Notes: a model not told the origin generated them from the letters alone. 64,000 bases of DNA from Sinorhizobium fredii NGR234 (GCF_000018545.1 NC_012586.1:806001-870000), one strand, 5' to 3'. Positions 45,207 through 54,234 are shown, counted from the first letter of the stretch. Numbers and translations: made by a program.

Positions 45207-46564
45207 CAGACGCGCCGAAAGATTTGCCATCGGTTTCCCCGGAGCCGAACGCCGACACTGGAAAGCGGTCGTGGGGCCTGAGGCCCTTGGTGTTCGCCTC
45301 GTTTGCCCTTGCCGGGCTGTCGGCTGTGTTCTCCGCCCTCGCGCTGCTGTTCGCGGCGGGAGTTCTTCCGCCGCTTCGCGGTACCGACGATCTGGAGCAT
45401 CAACTGCGCGCTTACCTCCTCGACAATCCCGAGGTGATCGTCGAATCCGTGCAGGGCATGGAGGCCCGCCGGCAGGCCGCGGCAAACAGCGAAGCGACCG
45501 CCGTCATCGCGCAACGGCGAGATGAAATCTTCAACGATCCCGATGCCCCGGTCGGGACCAATCCTCGGGGCGACGCCGTCCTCGTGGAGTTCTTCGACTA
45601 CAACTGCCCGTACTGCCGTCAGGCGACGCCGATGCTTGATCGGTTCGAGCGGGAGGACAAGGGACTGCGCCTCGTTTTCAAGGAATATCCGATCCTCGGT
45701 CCCGGCTCGGTCTTCGCCGCCCGAGCCGCCCTCGCAAGCCAGAAGCAGGGCAAATACCTCACCTTTCACAAGGCAATGATGGCCTACGAGGGCCGCATAA
45801 CGGAAGCCTCCAGCCTCGAAGTCGCAGCCAATGTCGGTCTCGATGTCGAGAAATTGAAGCAAGACATGAAGGACCCGGCAATCGACGCGGCCATCAAGCG
45901 CAACATCGCGCTCGCACAGGCGTTGCAAATCTCGGGTACGCCGAGTTTCGTCGCAGGCCGGAAGATCGTGCGAGGTCTGACCGACGCGGACGGGTTCAAG
46001 CGACTGATCGCTCGGCTCGGGGGAGCTAGCCATCATGTCTGCGAGGACGGCTCTCTTCTCAGTGCTGGGAATTGCCGCGGCGGCCTTGGGAATCGTAGGC
46101 GCGTGGCCATGGCTGGCCGCTCGGATCACGGGCGGCGATCCCTCGTCCGAGACCATCGCGCTCGGCAAGACGCTCTACACCAGACATTGCGCCGCCTGTC
46201 ACGGAGCGAACCTCGAGGGGCAGCGCGACTAGAAGAGCCCGCTGCCATCCGGGCGCATGCCCGCGCCGCCGCACGATGCATCCGGCCACACCTGGCATCA
46301 TGCGGACCGCGTGCTCTTCCGCATTACCAGGGAAGGACCGGCGGGGGTTGTCGGCGGGGGTTACCAAAGCGATACGCGAGGCTTCGGGAATATCATGAGC
46401 GACGACGAAATCCGCGCCGTGATCGCCTTCATCAAAAACACATGGCCGGAGCAGGAGCGGCAATATCAGGCGGAGATGACCCGGCGGGAGCGGGAGACGC
46501 AGTGACAGAGGGCGTGCGCCACTCGGATCATGTTACTTCGGCCGTGCGCTGCCCTCGTACATGA
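45200..46564 (+). CDS. DsbA-like thioredoxin, frame runs on into cytochrome c
   Basis: Residues 30-55 form a membrane anchor, then a DsbA domain with EFFDYNCPYCRQATP (Cys136 and Cys139) and ISGTPSFVAGRKIV with the cis-Pro. Homology ends at about residue 277 (IARLGGAS). From there the frame continues for about 180 unlike codons across the cytochrome c gene in another frame, rich in Arg and Ala. An indel in CTCGGGGGAGCTAG near 46020 would restore a stop at that point (removing two G gives AGC TAG). The functional part is probably intact with a junk tail. It belongs to the TlpA-SCO redox group and may oxidise or isomerise disulphides of the small Cys-rich proteins. Confidence 0.8.
   Translation: MVADAPKDLPSVSPEPNADTGKRSWGLRPLVFASFALAGLSAVFSALALLFAAGVLPPLRGTDDLEHQLRAYLLDNPEVIVESVQGMEARRQAAANSEATAVIAQRRDEIFNDPDAPVGTNPRGDAVLVEFFDYNCPYCRQATPMLDRFEREDKGLRLVFKEYPILGPGSVFAARAALASQKQGKYLTFHKAMMAYEGRITEASSLEVAANVGLDVEKLKQDMKDPAIDAAIKRNIALAQALQISGTPSFVAGRKIVRGLTDADGFKRLIARLGGASHHVCEDGSLLSAGNCRGGLGNRRRVAMAGRSDHGRRSLVRDHRARQDALHQTLRRLSRSEPRGAARLEEPAAIRAHARAAARCIRPHLASCGPRALPHYQGRTGGGCRRGLPKRYARLREYHERRRNPRRDRLHQKHMAGAGAAISGGDDPAGAGDAVTEGVRHSDHVTSAVRCPRT
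46035..46505 (+). pseudogene. Small cytochrome c with in-frame amber stop
   Basis: A signal or anchor (LFSVLGIAAAALGIVGAWPWL) and haem motif CAACHGANLEGQ follow the ATG. TAG at 46230-46232 stands where family members have Trp (QPDWK), so a TGG to TAG change is likely. The frame then continues with KSPLPSGRMPAPPHDASGHTW and GFGNIMSDDEIRAVIAFIKNTWP, the part with the axial Met. It would have carried electrons for the periplasmic redox genes upstream. As the last gene of the long copper operon it is disrupted in the same region where DsbA loses its stop. Confidence 0.85.
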
Positions 46565-46945
46565 ACGTCATCGGCTTTGGCCCTTGCATGTAGCCGGTCT
46601 CGATCCGATCGCCAGATCGGCGTAAGGCTATCCTGCCACCAGCGCACACCATGATCGGGCGACAGGCCGTGCTCGACGAACAGCAGCCTGCCTTGAGGTT
46701 TGAGGACGCGGCGCATTTCCGAAAGTGCGACGGCCGATCCCGGAATGGTGCACAAGGTCCACGTCGTCACGACCGTGTCAACGCTGCGGTCGTCGAGCGG
46801 GATTGCTTTCGCGGACGCTTCGATGAAATTCATTTGCATCCCGGAATCCGGAGCATGACGGGCCATCGCGAGCAGGTTTGGGTCAGGCTCGGGCGCAAGT
46901 ACTTCCCGCACCGCCGCACAGTAAATGGCAAATTTGGGCCTCCGC
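46525..46945 (-). pseudogene. C-terminal half of a SAM methyltransferase, with internal deletion
   Basis: The fragment begins at the right with PNLPF-like sequence, then VREVLAPEPDPNLLAMAR, IPLDDRSVDTVVTTWTLC and EMRRVLKPQGRLLFVEHG, DSLTPIW. After that about 25 codons are missing; the last stretch (IETGYMQGPKPMTFMYEG) is seen in another frame before the TAA at about 46527. Motif I (VLEIGxGSG) is absent from this strand but stands on the opposite strand at 48707. It is a broken relative of the half gene at 10.4 kb. Confidence 0.78.
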
Positions 46946-46994
46946 TAACGCGAGTTGCCCGAGTTGCAGGTCGATCAGAGCCGTTCTTGACCGA

Positions 46995-48707
46995 CCTAGC
47001 CTGAATATCTCAAAGTAAGAGGTGCATCGGGCCCGCGAATCTGAGAAACTTCTTTTGCTACAAAGGGTTATCAGATTCGTTGAGGGGGTCCGATGCAAAC
47101 ACACTGTATCGCCGAGCAGCTCGAATTTGAAGGCTTCGACGGTCACAAAGTGGTAGCTGGTTTCGACGGCGGAGCGATCACCTCGGATGCCGGCGCCCTG
47201 CTGCTTCGCCATGTCGATGGGGTCATCGGACTGTTCGACCGGGTGGCCGCTTGCTTCGTTGATGACCGCGATCCGACGTGCACGGTCCACAGCGTGCGCA
47301 CGCTGGTCGGGCAGCGCGTTGCGGCGATCGCGCTGGGCTACGAGGATGTCGATGACCACGACAGGCTGCGCCACGACCCGGTGCTCGCGCTTCTGTCGGA
47401 GCGGCTGACGCCGAAGCGGCAAGACTGTGCGGTGCTTGCCGGCAAATCCACCTTGAACCGGCTGGAGCACGGCCGTCTCGGCCAGCCGACGCGCTATCAC
47501 AAGATCGCTTACGACAGGCAAGCGCTGGAAGCGCTGTTCATCGAGCTGTTCCTGGACGCGCACGACAGCCCGCCTGAGGAAATCGTGCTCGATCTCGACG
47601 CCACCGATGATCCGCTGCACGGTCACCAGGAGGGTCGGTTCTTTCACGGCTATTACAACTGCTATTGCTATCTGCCGCTGTACATCTTCTGCGGCCGCCA
47701 CCTGCTTTCGGCCAAGCTACGGCGTTCGAACATCGACGCCAGCGCAGGCTCGGTCGCCGAAATCGATCGTATCATCGGGCAGATCCGCCAAAGCTGGCCA
47801 AACGTGCGCATCATCCTGCGCGCCGATTCCGGCTTCGCCCGCGACGAACTGATGGACTGGTGCGAGACCAACAAGGTCGACTATGTCTTTGGCCTTGCTC
47901 GCAACCCGCGGCTGGAAAGGCAAATCGCGCCGGCCATGGAGGAAGCAAGCCTGTTATCCCAGGCAAGCGCCCAGGCGACCCGCGTCTTCCGCGACTTCCT
48001 GTGGTCGACCAAGGACAGCTGGACACGACGACGGCGGGTCGTTGGAAAAGCGGAATGGACGCTGCTGGGCGCCAATCCGCGCTTCATCGTCACCTCCCTT
48101 AAGTCAGAGCGCTGGGCGGCACAGACGCTTTACGAGGATCTCTACTGCGCCCGCGGTGACATGGAGAACCGCATCAAAGAATGCCAGCTCGATCTCTACG
48201 CCGACCGCACCAGCGCCCACACCATGCACGCCAATCAACTGCGCCTCTGGTTCGCCTCGTTGGCCTACGTGCTGATCTGCGCCCTGCGCCGCCTTGGCCT
48301 TGCCCATACGCGGCTCGCCGAGGCGACCTGCGGCACCATCCGGCTGAAGCTGTTAAAGATCGGCGCCCAGGTCCGCGTCTCGGTGCGTCGCATCAAAATC
48401 GCGATGGCATCCGCCTGTCCCTATGCCGACGAATTTGCACTGGCACACGCCCGAATACGTGCCGCGGCCCGCTGATGCCGCCGGCCTGAAACCCTTCCGC
48501 AACCAGAACAGGAGACATCGCCGAACCCAGACCCGCCGCTCACAGTGGCGCCGACTCCGTTCGTCTTCGAAGCCGGAGCGCCAAACAGGCGTCCCGGCGG
48601 GCCGAGTTGCGCCACCGGCGCTAAAGGCGGTGAGAGAAGCGGGCTAGCCGGAAGGAGCGACTCGGATAGAGCTATTCACTCTGTTACAATTTGAGAGCCA
48701 ATATAGG
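46995..48707 (+). mobile_element. IS1380-family insertion sequence
   Basis: A full-length transposase gene is enclosed by loosely related ends: CCTAGCCTGAATATCTCA at the left and, on the minus strand, CCTATATTGGCTCTCA at the right. I cannot confirm the exact inverted repeats or a target duplication. It separates two scraps of a methyltransferase gene in opposite orientation, so its arrival was connected with a rearrangement. Confidence 0.6.
47093..48475 (+). CDS. IS1380-family transposase
   Basis: A 460-residue protein with the DDE layout of IS1380: LEFEGFDGHKVVAGFDGGAITSDAG at the N-terminus, EIVLDLDATDDPLHGHQEG with the first catalytic Asp, RIILRADSGFARDELMDWCE with the second, and ARGDMENRIKECQLDLYADRTSAH with the Glu. 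LWFASLAYVLICALRRLGL is the usual C-terminal end. The frame is intact, so the element may be active. Confidence 0.93.
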   Translation: MQTHCIAEQLEFEGFDGHKVVAGFDGGAITSDAGALLLRHVDGVIGLFDRVAACFVDDRDPTCTVHSVRTLVGQRVAAIALGYEDVDDHDRLRHDPVLALLSERLTPKRQDCAVLAGKSTLNRLEHGRLGQPTRYHKIAYDRQALEALFIELFLDAHDSPPEEIVLDLDATDDPLHGHQEGRFFHGYYNCYCYLPLYIFCGRHLLSAKLRRSNIDASAGSVAEIDRIIGQIRQSWPNVRIILRADSGFARDELMDWCETNKVDYVFGLARNPRLERQIAPAMEEASLLSQASAQATRVFRDFLWSTKDSWTRRRRVVGKAEWTLLGANPRFIVTSLKSERWAAQTLYEDLYCARGDMENRIKECQLDLYADRTSAHTMHANQLRLWFASLAYVLICALRRLGLAHTRLAEATCGTIRLKLLKIGAQVRVSVRRIKIAMASACPYADEFALAHARIRAAAR

Positions 48708-48745
48708 CGGAGGGTCGCGTGCTTGAGATTGGCTGCGGTTCGGGC
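48707..48745 (+). pseudogene. Motif I scrap of a methyltransferase beside the IS1380 end
   Basis: Thirteen codons read AEGRVLEIGCGSG, matching AEGRVLEIGSGSG in the methyltransferase at 10.4 kb also at DNA level (33 of 39 bases or so). Homology begins right at the insertion-sequence end and stops before the next residues, which are on the opposite strand at 46.9 kb. The surrounding non-coding stretch (48476-48880) holds nothing else I can identify. Confidence 0.6.
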
Positions 48746-48880
48746 CGTCCGCATACAGAACCTCCTAAACGTTATTGAAAGCGCCAGTTGAGCTCGCCGG
48801 GAAGGCGTGGCGTGAACCGCTCAGCAGGTGCTTCCAAGCTCCCGTGCGCAAATGCGGAGGCGATGCAAAGCTGCGCCAGG

Positions 48881-49069
48881 CTACGTTTCGCGTATCAAGT
48901 TTTCGATCTGTTGCCGATCCTCCGAGGACCACTTCTCGGGATTCTTCTGATGAGCAGTCGCTCCATGGAGTTCAATGTGCTTCCACAGCTCCGCTTCGGT
49001 CTCGGCCGCGAACGACGCCGGACAGGCTTCCATTCCTGGATAGTCCTTGCAACGGTATGAGTAAGCCAT
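48881..49069 (-). CDS. DUF1059-type small protein
   Basis: A 62-residue protein beginning AYSYRCKDYPGMEACPASF with two Cys, then ETEAELWKHIELHGATAHQ and a helical end. This is the DUF1059 pattern: a small Cys/His domain, probably zinc binding. I use the ATG at 49069 for family-length agreement; the frame extends five codons upstream. It is the only host-type gene between the IS1380 and IS630 elements. Confidence 0.85.
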   Translation of the reverse strand: MAYSYRCKDYPGMEACPASFAAETEAELWKHIELHGATAHQKNPEKWSSEDRQQIENLIRET

Positions 49070-49289
49070 AGCTACTGCCATCACAGTAGCACGCGGAGTC
49101 TCGACTACGAACAGAGAAGCGGGGGCTGTGGGAGGCTTGCCGAAAATGTGCTCGCGCCAAGCCTTAAAATCACTGTGATCTTAGGCTTCCAGCCAGTCAT
49201 CTCAAGCGAAGGCATTACTATCATCCCATTCGGTCTTGGTGTCCGATATGTCGCCAGGCACCAGGCGCCCACCATGGTCAAGCTTTTTC

Positions 49290-50300
49290 ATCCTAAAGCG
49301 TGTCGCGTTCAATCGGCCTCATATCCGGCCGCATTGAAGTAGTTCCGGCATTCTGTGACGGAGAAGAGATTGCAGATATCGCCGAGTGCATCGGCGATGG
49401 CGTCGAAACTGCGGGCGGCCCGCTTGCGCAGCAGCGCCTTGAGCTTGGAGAAGGCCATTTCGATCGGGTTGAGGTCGGGCGAATAGGGTGGCAGGAAGAG
49501 CAGCCATGCGCCTTTCGCCTTGACCATTTGTTCGGCCCGCTCGCTCTTGTGGAAGCCGACATTGTCGAGAATGACGACGTCTCCGGGCGACAGCGCGGGG
49601 CGAGTTGCGTTTCGATCCAGGTCTCGAAGATGCGCCGGTTCATCGGCGCGTTGACGATAAAGGGCGCGACCACGCCATGTGATCGCAGGCCGGCGATGAA
49701 GGTCTGCGTCTTCCACGAACCGAAGGGGGCGTGGGCGCGATAGCGTTGCCCTTTTGGTGCCCAGCCTGAGCGCTTGGTCAGCTTGGTATTGGTCGAGGTC
49801 TCGTCGATAAAGACCAGTCGCGCCAATGCCTTGTTGAAGAAGCGCCGGCGTCGCCGGGTCCAGAGCTCACGCGCCCGCGCGATCTCTGGGCGCTGCTGCT
49901 CACTTGCCTGCAGGCTTTTTTTTATGGCTGAGGTCGAGGCGGTGGAGAAGACGGCCAACATTGGAGCGGTGCACGATGACGCCGCGCCCGGCGAGTTCCA
50001 GGCACAGTTCGTCCAGCGTCAGGTCGCCATTCTGCGCCAGGCGCTCGCGGACCCACTCGCCATGCGCGTTCAGCTTGCCGCCACCCAGATGGCCTTGCCG
50101 CCGTGGCGCCAGCGATCCGGTCGCGCGTTTGAGCTTCACCAGATTGTTCACGAAACGCGGCGACACCCGGAAGTGCCGGGCCGCGGCCCGATGGCTGTGA
50201 CCGTCCTCGACAAACGCAATGACACGACTACGCAAAGCAAGCGGATGTGATTTGCCCATGGTGTCCCTCCCGTCAAAGCGAGGGAATCACAGCCAACCCC
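49290..50300 (-). mobile_element. IS630-family insertion sequence (approximate limits)
   Basis: Defined by its two-part transposase gene; I did not find reliable inverted repeats, so ends are approximate. The left limit is near the transposase stop and the right is just before the GAGGGAATCACAGCC sequence at 50280. The element lies beside an IS91-type unit, making a nested insertion-sequence zone. Confidence 0.6.
49309..50259 (-). pseudogene. IS630-family transposase, two frames plus a further frameshift
   Basis: The first part (50259 to 49900) is the helix-turn-helix module: SHPLALRSRVIAFVEDGHSHRAAARHF and LTLDELCLELAGRGVIVHRSNVG. At its end A8 (TTTTTTTT on the plus strand, 49917) is the slippery site where IS630 elements make a programmed shift. 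The DDE part follows: LVFIDETSTNTKLTKRSGWAPKG, then DVVILDNVGFHKS and LPPYSPDLNPIEMAFSKLK. Near 49610 a second shift breaks the DDE domain between IETQLAP and LSPGDVVILDN. That second shift is not expected for the family and makes this copy probably inactive. Confidence 0.85.
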
Positions 50301-50661
50301 GATTCGGGAATCTGGAGGGTTCTGTGAGGTCCGGCCGCTTTGGATGCAGCATTCGCTGATCGGACCTCATTGAAGCCGGATTGAGCGAAGGCGCGGGTTG
50401 TTTGGCACTATGGGGATTTAACCGAAGCGGTGGATGGCGTTTGGCTGGGGCGAGCCCAGGCGGGGCTGGAAGAGCGGCTGAGAAGAAGGTTCTTGTCGCC
50501 AATTGAGATGTGTCTGGCGGTGTTTTTGGTTGATCTGTGCCGAACGAGGCTTCGGCGATGCTGCGTTTTGTGTTGCGCCGGCATGCTTGGCCAAAGCCAT
50601 TCGCTCGCGGCCCTTCGATCTGCCGACGTTGATTGTTGGAGTGATGCCAGGTCTGATAGGG
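50260..50661. other. Non-coding stretch between IS630 and IS91-type units
   Basis: About 400 bp without a convincing gene. Short frames here read no known motif. It should contain the right end of the IS630 element and the terminus of the IS91-type unit (IS91 elements lack inverted repeats), but I cannot mark either exactly. Confidence 0.5.
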
Positions 50662-51840
50662 TCATGAGCTATCGTTCCATGCTGGTCGACAGGCTGGTTG
50701 ACGCGGCTTCCAGGTGCCGAGGATGTTCATCCTTCCGCCGCAACAGGGACAGCGGTGTGCAAATGGCGGGGCCTCGACCGTATCCAGGTCTTCGACCGGC
50801 TCTTCCGGCTGCGGGACATTGAGGAGATTGCGGCATGCCTCCAGCTTCTGCTGCCGCTGTCCGTTGGCAAGCAAGCCAAAGTGACGGATGCGATGGAAGC
50901 CGTCCGGAACCGTATGCAGCAGGAAGCGACGAATGAACTCGTGGGCATCGAGCGTCATCCGCTTCTGCCTGCCACCCCTGCGATAATCCTTCCAGCGGAA
51001 TGTGACCTGACCACCATCCATGCTGACGAGGCGGGAATTGGAGATGGCGATGCGATGGGTGTAGCGGCCGAGATAGGCCAGCACCTGTTGGGGTCCGGCA
51101 AAGGGCGGCTTGGCATAGACGATCCAATTGACGCGCCGCGCTTCTCTGATCATGCGCGTGAATGCAGCTGGATCGGCCAGGCTCGCGATGCTGCCGAAGA
51201 ACTGAAGCTGGCCTTCGTCATGAGCCTGCTTCAGGTATTCGAGAAACAGTCGCCGGAACAGGCGCGACAGCACCCGCACGGGCAGGAAGAAGTTCCTCCG
51301 ACAAGCCACCCAGCGGGTTTGATCGAACGACAATCCGCCGCCCGGCACGATGCAGTGGATGTGTGGGTGATAATGGAGGTTCTGCCCCCAGGAATGCAGC
51401 ACGGCGATAAAGCCGAGTTCAGCACCCAGATGTCTGGGGTCAGCGGCAAGTCTGCGGAGTGTCTCGGCGACGGCGCGAAACAGGACAGCATAGACCACCT
51501 GCTTGTTCTGGAAGGCAATCGCGGCGATCGCTTGCGGCACGGTGAAGACGACGTGGAAATAGCTGACCGGCAGCAGGTCGGCCTGCCGGGCGGCAAGCCA
51601 ATCGCGGCTGGCCTGTCCCTGACACTTTGGGCAATGCCGGTTACGGCAGGAATTGTAGGCGATGCGGAGCGCCTCACAATCCCGGCATTGCTGGACATGG
51701 CCGCCCAGCCGCGCGGTCCGACACATCTCGACCGCGCTCATCACCCGGCGCTCAACCCGCCCGAGATGCGTGTCATGCGATTGACGATATCCTTCCCCGT
51801 GGCGGCGAAAAATGTCCGCCACCTCCAATCCCGCCGCCAT
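50662..51840 (-). CDS. IS91-family HUH (Y2-type) transposase
   Basis: A 392-residue protein with an N-terminal zinc finger (CRDCEALRIAYNSCRNRHCPKC, residues 52-73), the metal-binding HUH motif in LHYHPHIHCIVPGGG (His158-160-162), and the two candidate nucleophilic tyrosines in VLAYLGRYTHRIAISN (Tyr256, Tyr260). IS91 transposases move DNA as single strands by rolling circle and can carry along adjacent genes. The C-terminal zinc motif (HRCPCCGGRM) is also seen. Confidence 0.93.
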   Translation of the reverse strand: MAAGLEVADIFRRHGEGYRQSHDTHLGRVERRVMSAVEMCRTARLGGHVQQCRDCEALRIAYNSCRNRHCPKCQGQASRDWLAARQADLLPVSYFHVVFTVPQAIAAIAFQNKQVVYAVLFRAVAETLRRLAADPRHLGAELGFIAVLHSWGQNLHYHPHIHCIVPGGGLSFDQTRWVACRRNFFLPVRVLSRLFRRLFLEYLKQAHDEGQLQFFGSIASLADPAAFTRMIREARRVNWIVYAKPPFAGPQQVLAYLGRYTHRIAISNSRLVSMDGGQVTFRWKDYRRGGRQKRMTLDAHEFIRRFLLHTVPDGFHRIRHFGLLANGQRQQKLEACRNLLNVPQPEEPVEDLDTVEAPPFAHRCPCCGGRMNILGTWKPRQPACRPAWNDSS

Positions 51841-51852
51841 GGCGGAATGTCC

Positions 51853-52713
51853 TCAGCCTGTCGGCACCACCTCCAGCGTCAGCCGGTCGAGCGGACTGGT
51901 CGTGGCGCGGATGAGTGTGTTGGACACTTTCGTGTAACGCGCCGTGGTCGACAGATTGTTGTGGCCGAGCAGGACCTGGATGATACGAATGTCGGTGCCG
52001 CTCTCCAAGAGATGGGTGGCAAAGCTGTGGCGCAACGTGTGCACCGATATCCGCTTGTCGATGCCGGCTGCGGCACGTGCCGAACGGCAGGCAGAATGCA
52101 GAACCTGGACATCGATGGGTTTGCTCTCGTCACGTCCCGGAAACAACCAGACCTGCGGTCGCACCAGCTTCCAATAGACCCGAAGGATATGAAGCAACTG
52201 CGCCGACAGCATCACGTTGCGGTCCTTGCCGCCTTTGCCATGCTCGATGCGGATGACGCCGCGCTCGCCGTCGATGTTGCTGACCTTGAGACTGACCGTC
52301 TCGGTGGCGCGCAAACCAGCCGCATAAGCCGTCGTCAGCGCCGTTCGTGTCTTCAGGCTCGGGACCGCTTCCAAAAACCGCACGATCTCATCGCCGTTCA
52401 ATATCGTCGGCAACTTGGCGGGCGTTCGGGCATAGGCAATGCGCTCCGGTATCTCCGCATGTCCAAGCGTGACGCCGAAGAAGAAGCGAAGGGCGCAAAC
52501 CGTCTGGTTCAAGGCCGGCCATGATAGCCCCGACGACACCAGATGCACCTGAAAGGCACGCACATCCTCCAGCCCCAACCGGTCCGGCGACCGACCGAAA
52601 TAGCGCGAAAACTTCGTCACTGCATGCAAATACGATCGCTGCGTCGCCGGCGACAAATTGCGGATCGTCATGTCCTCGATCATCCGTCGCCGCAGCGGGC
52701 TCATCTCACTCAT
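51853..52713 (-). CDS. Tyrosine recombinase of the IS91-type unit
   Basis: A 286-residue phage-type integrase. The N-terminal SAM-like domain (SPATQRSYLHAVTKFSRYFG) precedes a catalytic domain with Arg135 (GLRATETVSL), His225-x2-Arg228 (HTLRHSFATHLLE), His251 (LLGHNNLSTT) and Tyr260 (ARYTKV). All five conserved residues are present. Integrases of this type occur upstream of IS91-group transposases and may help resolve the mobile circle. The ATG lies close to a short non-coding region preceding fabF. Confidence 0.92.
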   Translation of the reverse strand: MSEMSPLRRRMIEDMTIRNLSPATQRSYLHAVTKFSRYFGRSPDRLGLEDVRAFQVHLVSSGLSWPALNQTVCALRFFFGVTLGHAEIPERIAYARTPAKLPTILNGDEIVRFLEAVPSLKTRTALTTAYAAGLRATETVSLKVSNIDGERGVIRIEHGKGGKDRNVMLSAQLLHILRVYWKLVRPQVWLFPGRDESKPIDVQVLHSACRSARAAAGIDKRISVHTLRHSFATHLLESGTDIRIIQVLLGHNNLSTTARYTKVSNTLIRATTSPLDRLTLEVVPTG

Positions 52714-52889
52714 GATACTCTCCTGTTCAAAGGTTGGGCCAAACAGCCCAATCCTTCAAAACAGGGGCACACCATGCAAATCAGATGCCCCAAATGCCGC
52801 GTCAGCGGCTTCGTTCAATCCTGAATCCTAAAAATCGCGACCCGCTTTAGCCTTGTGCCTTCACCTTTCGGACCTGTGGTTTAGGCCGG

Positions 52890-54158
52890 TCATTCGCTCC
52901 AACGCCGGAACAGGGCACTCGCATTCACGCCTCCGAACCCAAATCCATTGGTGATTGCATAGTCCATCTGCAGCGGCCGGGACTTGCTCGCGACGAAGTC
53001 GATTCCGTCGCCAGCGGGATCGGGCGCATTCAGGTTCAGCGTGGGCGGTGCGACCTGATCCCTGAGTGCCAGGATCGTGAAGATTGCCTCCAGCCCACCC
53101 GCGGCGCCAAGGAGGTGCCCGGTTGCGGACTTCGTGCCACTGACTGCGATCCCTGCTGTCGAACCGAACACTGTCTTGATAGCCTCGATTTCTCCGCGAT
53201 CGCCGAGCGGGGTCGACGTGGCGTGAGCGTTGAGATGTTGGATCTCATGCGGGGAAATACCCGCCTGCCCGATGGCAATTTGCATCGCTCTTGCGGCGCC
53301 GGATCCGTCCTCGGGACCGGAGGTAACATGATAGGCATCCGCCGTTGTTCCATAGCCCACCAGTTCAGCCAGCGGCTCGGCCCCGCGAGCCAGCGCATGG
53401 CTCAGGGATTCGAGCACCAGGACTCCCGCGCCTTCACCCATTACGAAACCGTCACGCATCATGTCGAATGGTCTGGACGCGACGGCAGGGCTTTCATTGA
53501 ACCCGGTTGAAAGAGCCCGGGCGGCGGCGAAGCCCCCGAGGCTTACGGTGTTCATGCACGCTTCCGTGCCGCCACAGACGGCAATGTCAGCCTCGTTCGC
53601 CCGGATCATGCGGGCCGCGTCACCGATTGCCTGGACGCCGGCCGCACATGCTGTCACAGGAGCTCCCAGCGGTCCCTTGAGACCATGTCGGATGGATACC
53701 TGGCCTGCCGCGAGGTTCACCAGGAACGATGGAATGGTGAAGGGTGAAAGGCGCCGCGGCCCTTTCTGATCGACGGTGCGCACCGCGTCCGTGATCGCCG
53801 GAAATCCTCCGATCCCTGACGCAATGATCGTCGCTGTTCTGAGGCGGTCCTCTTCCGAGACAGGTCTCCACCGGGCTTGCGCAAGGGCTTCGTCTGCCGC
53901 CGCCAGTGCGAAGAGGATGAATCGGTCGACCTTGCGCTGATCCTTCGGCGGCAAGACCCTGTCCGGATCGAAGCCAGCTTCGGCATCCTCTTCCAGGAAG
54001 GGGACAACGCCTCCGACCTTGGCGGGCAGATCGCCGACGACCTCGTCAGGAAGACGGTGGATGCCGGATTTGCCCGCCAGTAGGCGGCTCCAAGTGCTGC
54101 TGACGTTGGCACCGAGCGGACTGACTGCTCCCATTCCTGTTACAACGACACGACGCAT
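52890..54158 (-). CDS. fabF: Beta-ketoacyl-ACP synthase II (FabF-type)
   Basis: A 422-residue KAS II with Cys171 (VTACAAGVQAIG), His312 (NAHATSTPLGD) and His348 (KSATGHLLGAAGG), the complete Cys-His-His triad, and the GFGGVNASALF end. It condenses malonyl-ACP with acyl-ACP in fatty acid elongation. Starting at 54158 gives RRVVVTGMGAVSPLG, the usual N-terminus; the frame is open 35 codons upstream without a ribosome site. It is downstream of a TetR gene on the same strand, 76 bp apart, facing an RND efflux operon. As a second copy it may modify lipids when the pump is induced, a guess from context. Confidence 0.93.
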   Translation of the reverse strand: MRRVVVTGMGAVSPLGANVSSTWSRLLAGKSGIHRLPDEVVGDLPAKVGGVVPFLEEDAEAGFDPDRVLPPKDQRKVDRFILFALAAADEALAQARWRPVSEEDRLRTATIIASGIGGFPAITDAVRTVDQKGPRRLSPFTIPSFLVNLAAGQVSIRHGLKGPLGAPVTACAAGVQAIGDAARMIRANEADIAVCGGTEACMNTVSLGGFAAARALSTGFNESPAVASRPFDMMRDGFVMGEGAGVLVLESLSHALARGAEPLAELVGYGTTADAYHVTSGPEDGSGAARAMQIAIGQAGISPHEIQHLNAHATSTPLGDRGEIEAIKTVFGSTAGIAVSGTKSATGHLLGAAGGLEAIFTILALRDQVAPPTLNLNAPDPAGDGIDFVASKSRPLQMDYAITNGFGFGGVNASALFRRWSE

Positions 54159-54234
54159 GATGGCTCCAGAAATAAAACCTGCAAACTCGCGGACAGCGGA
54201 TGCTGAACCGATTGAGAACTTGTCGTTCCGCTCG

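Larger units (their letters stand above)
50662..52713 (-). mobile_element. IS91-type rolling-circle unit with tyrosine recombinase
   Basis: An integrase gene and an HUH transposase gene lie head to tail on the minus strand, 12 bp apart, as in the IS91 group where a phage-type integrase precedes the transposase. The ends were not determined because this family has no inverted repeats. Both frames are intact, so mobility is plausible. Confidence 0.8.

Noticed and set aside
52774..52824. A 16-codon frame MQIRCPKCRVSGFVQS with a CxxC pair
   Set aside because: Too short and without context; it lies in non-coding DNA next to the IS91-type integrase.
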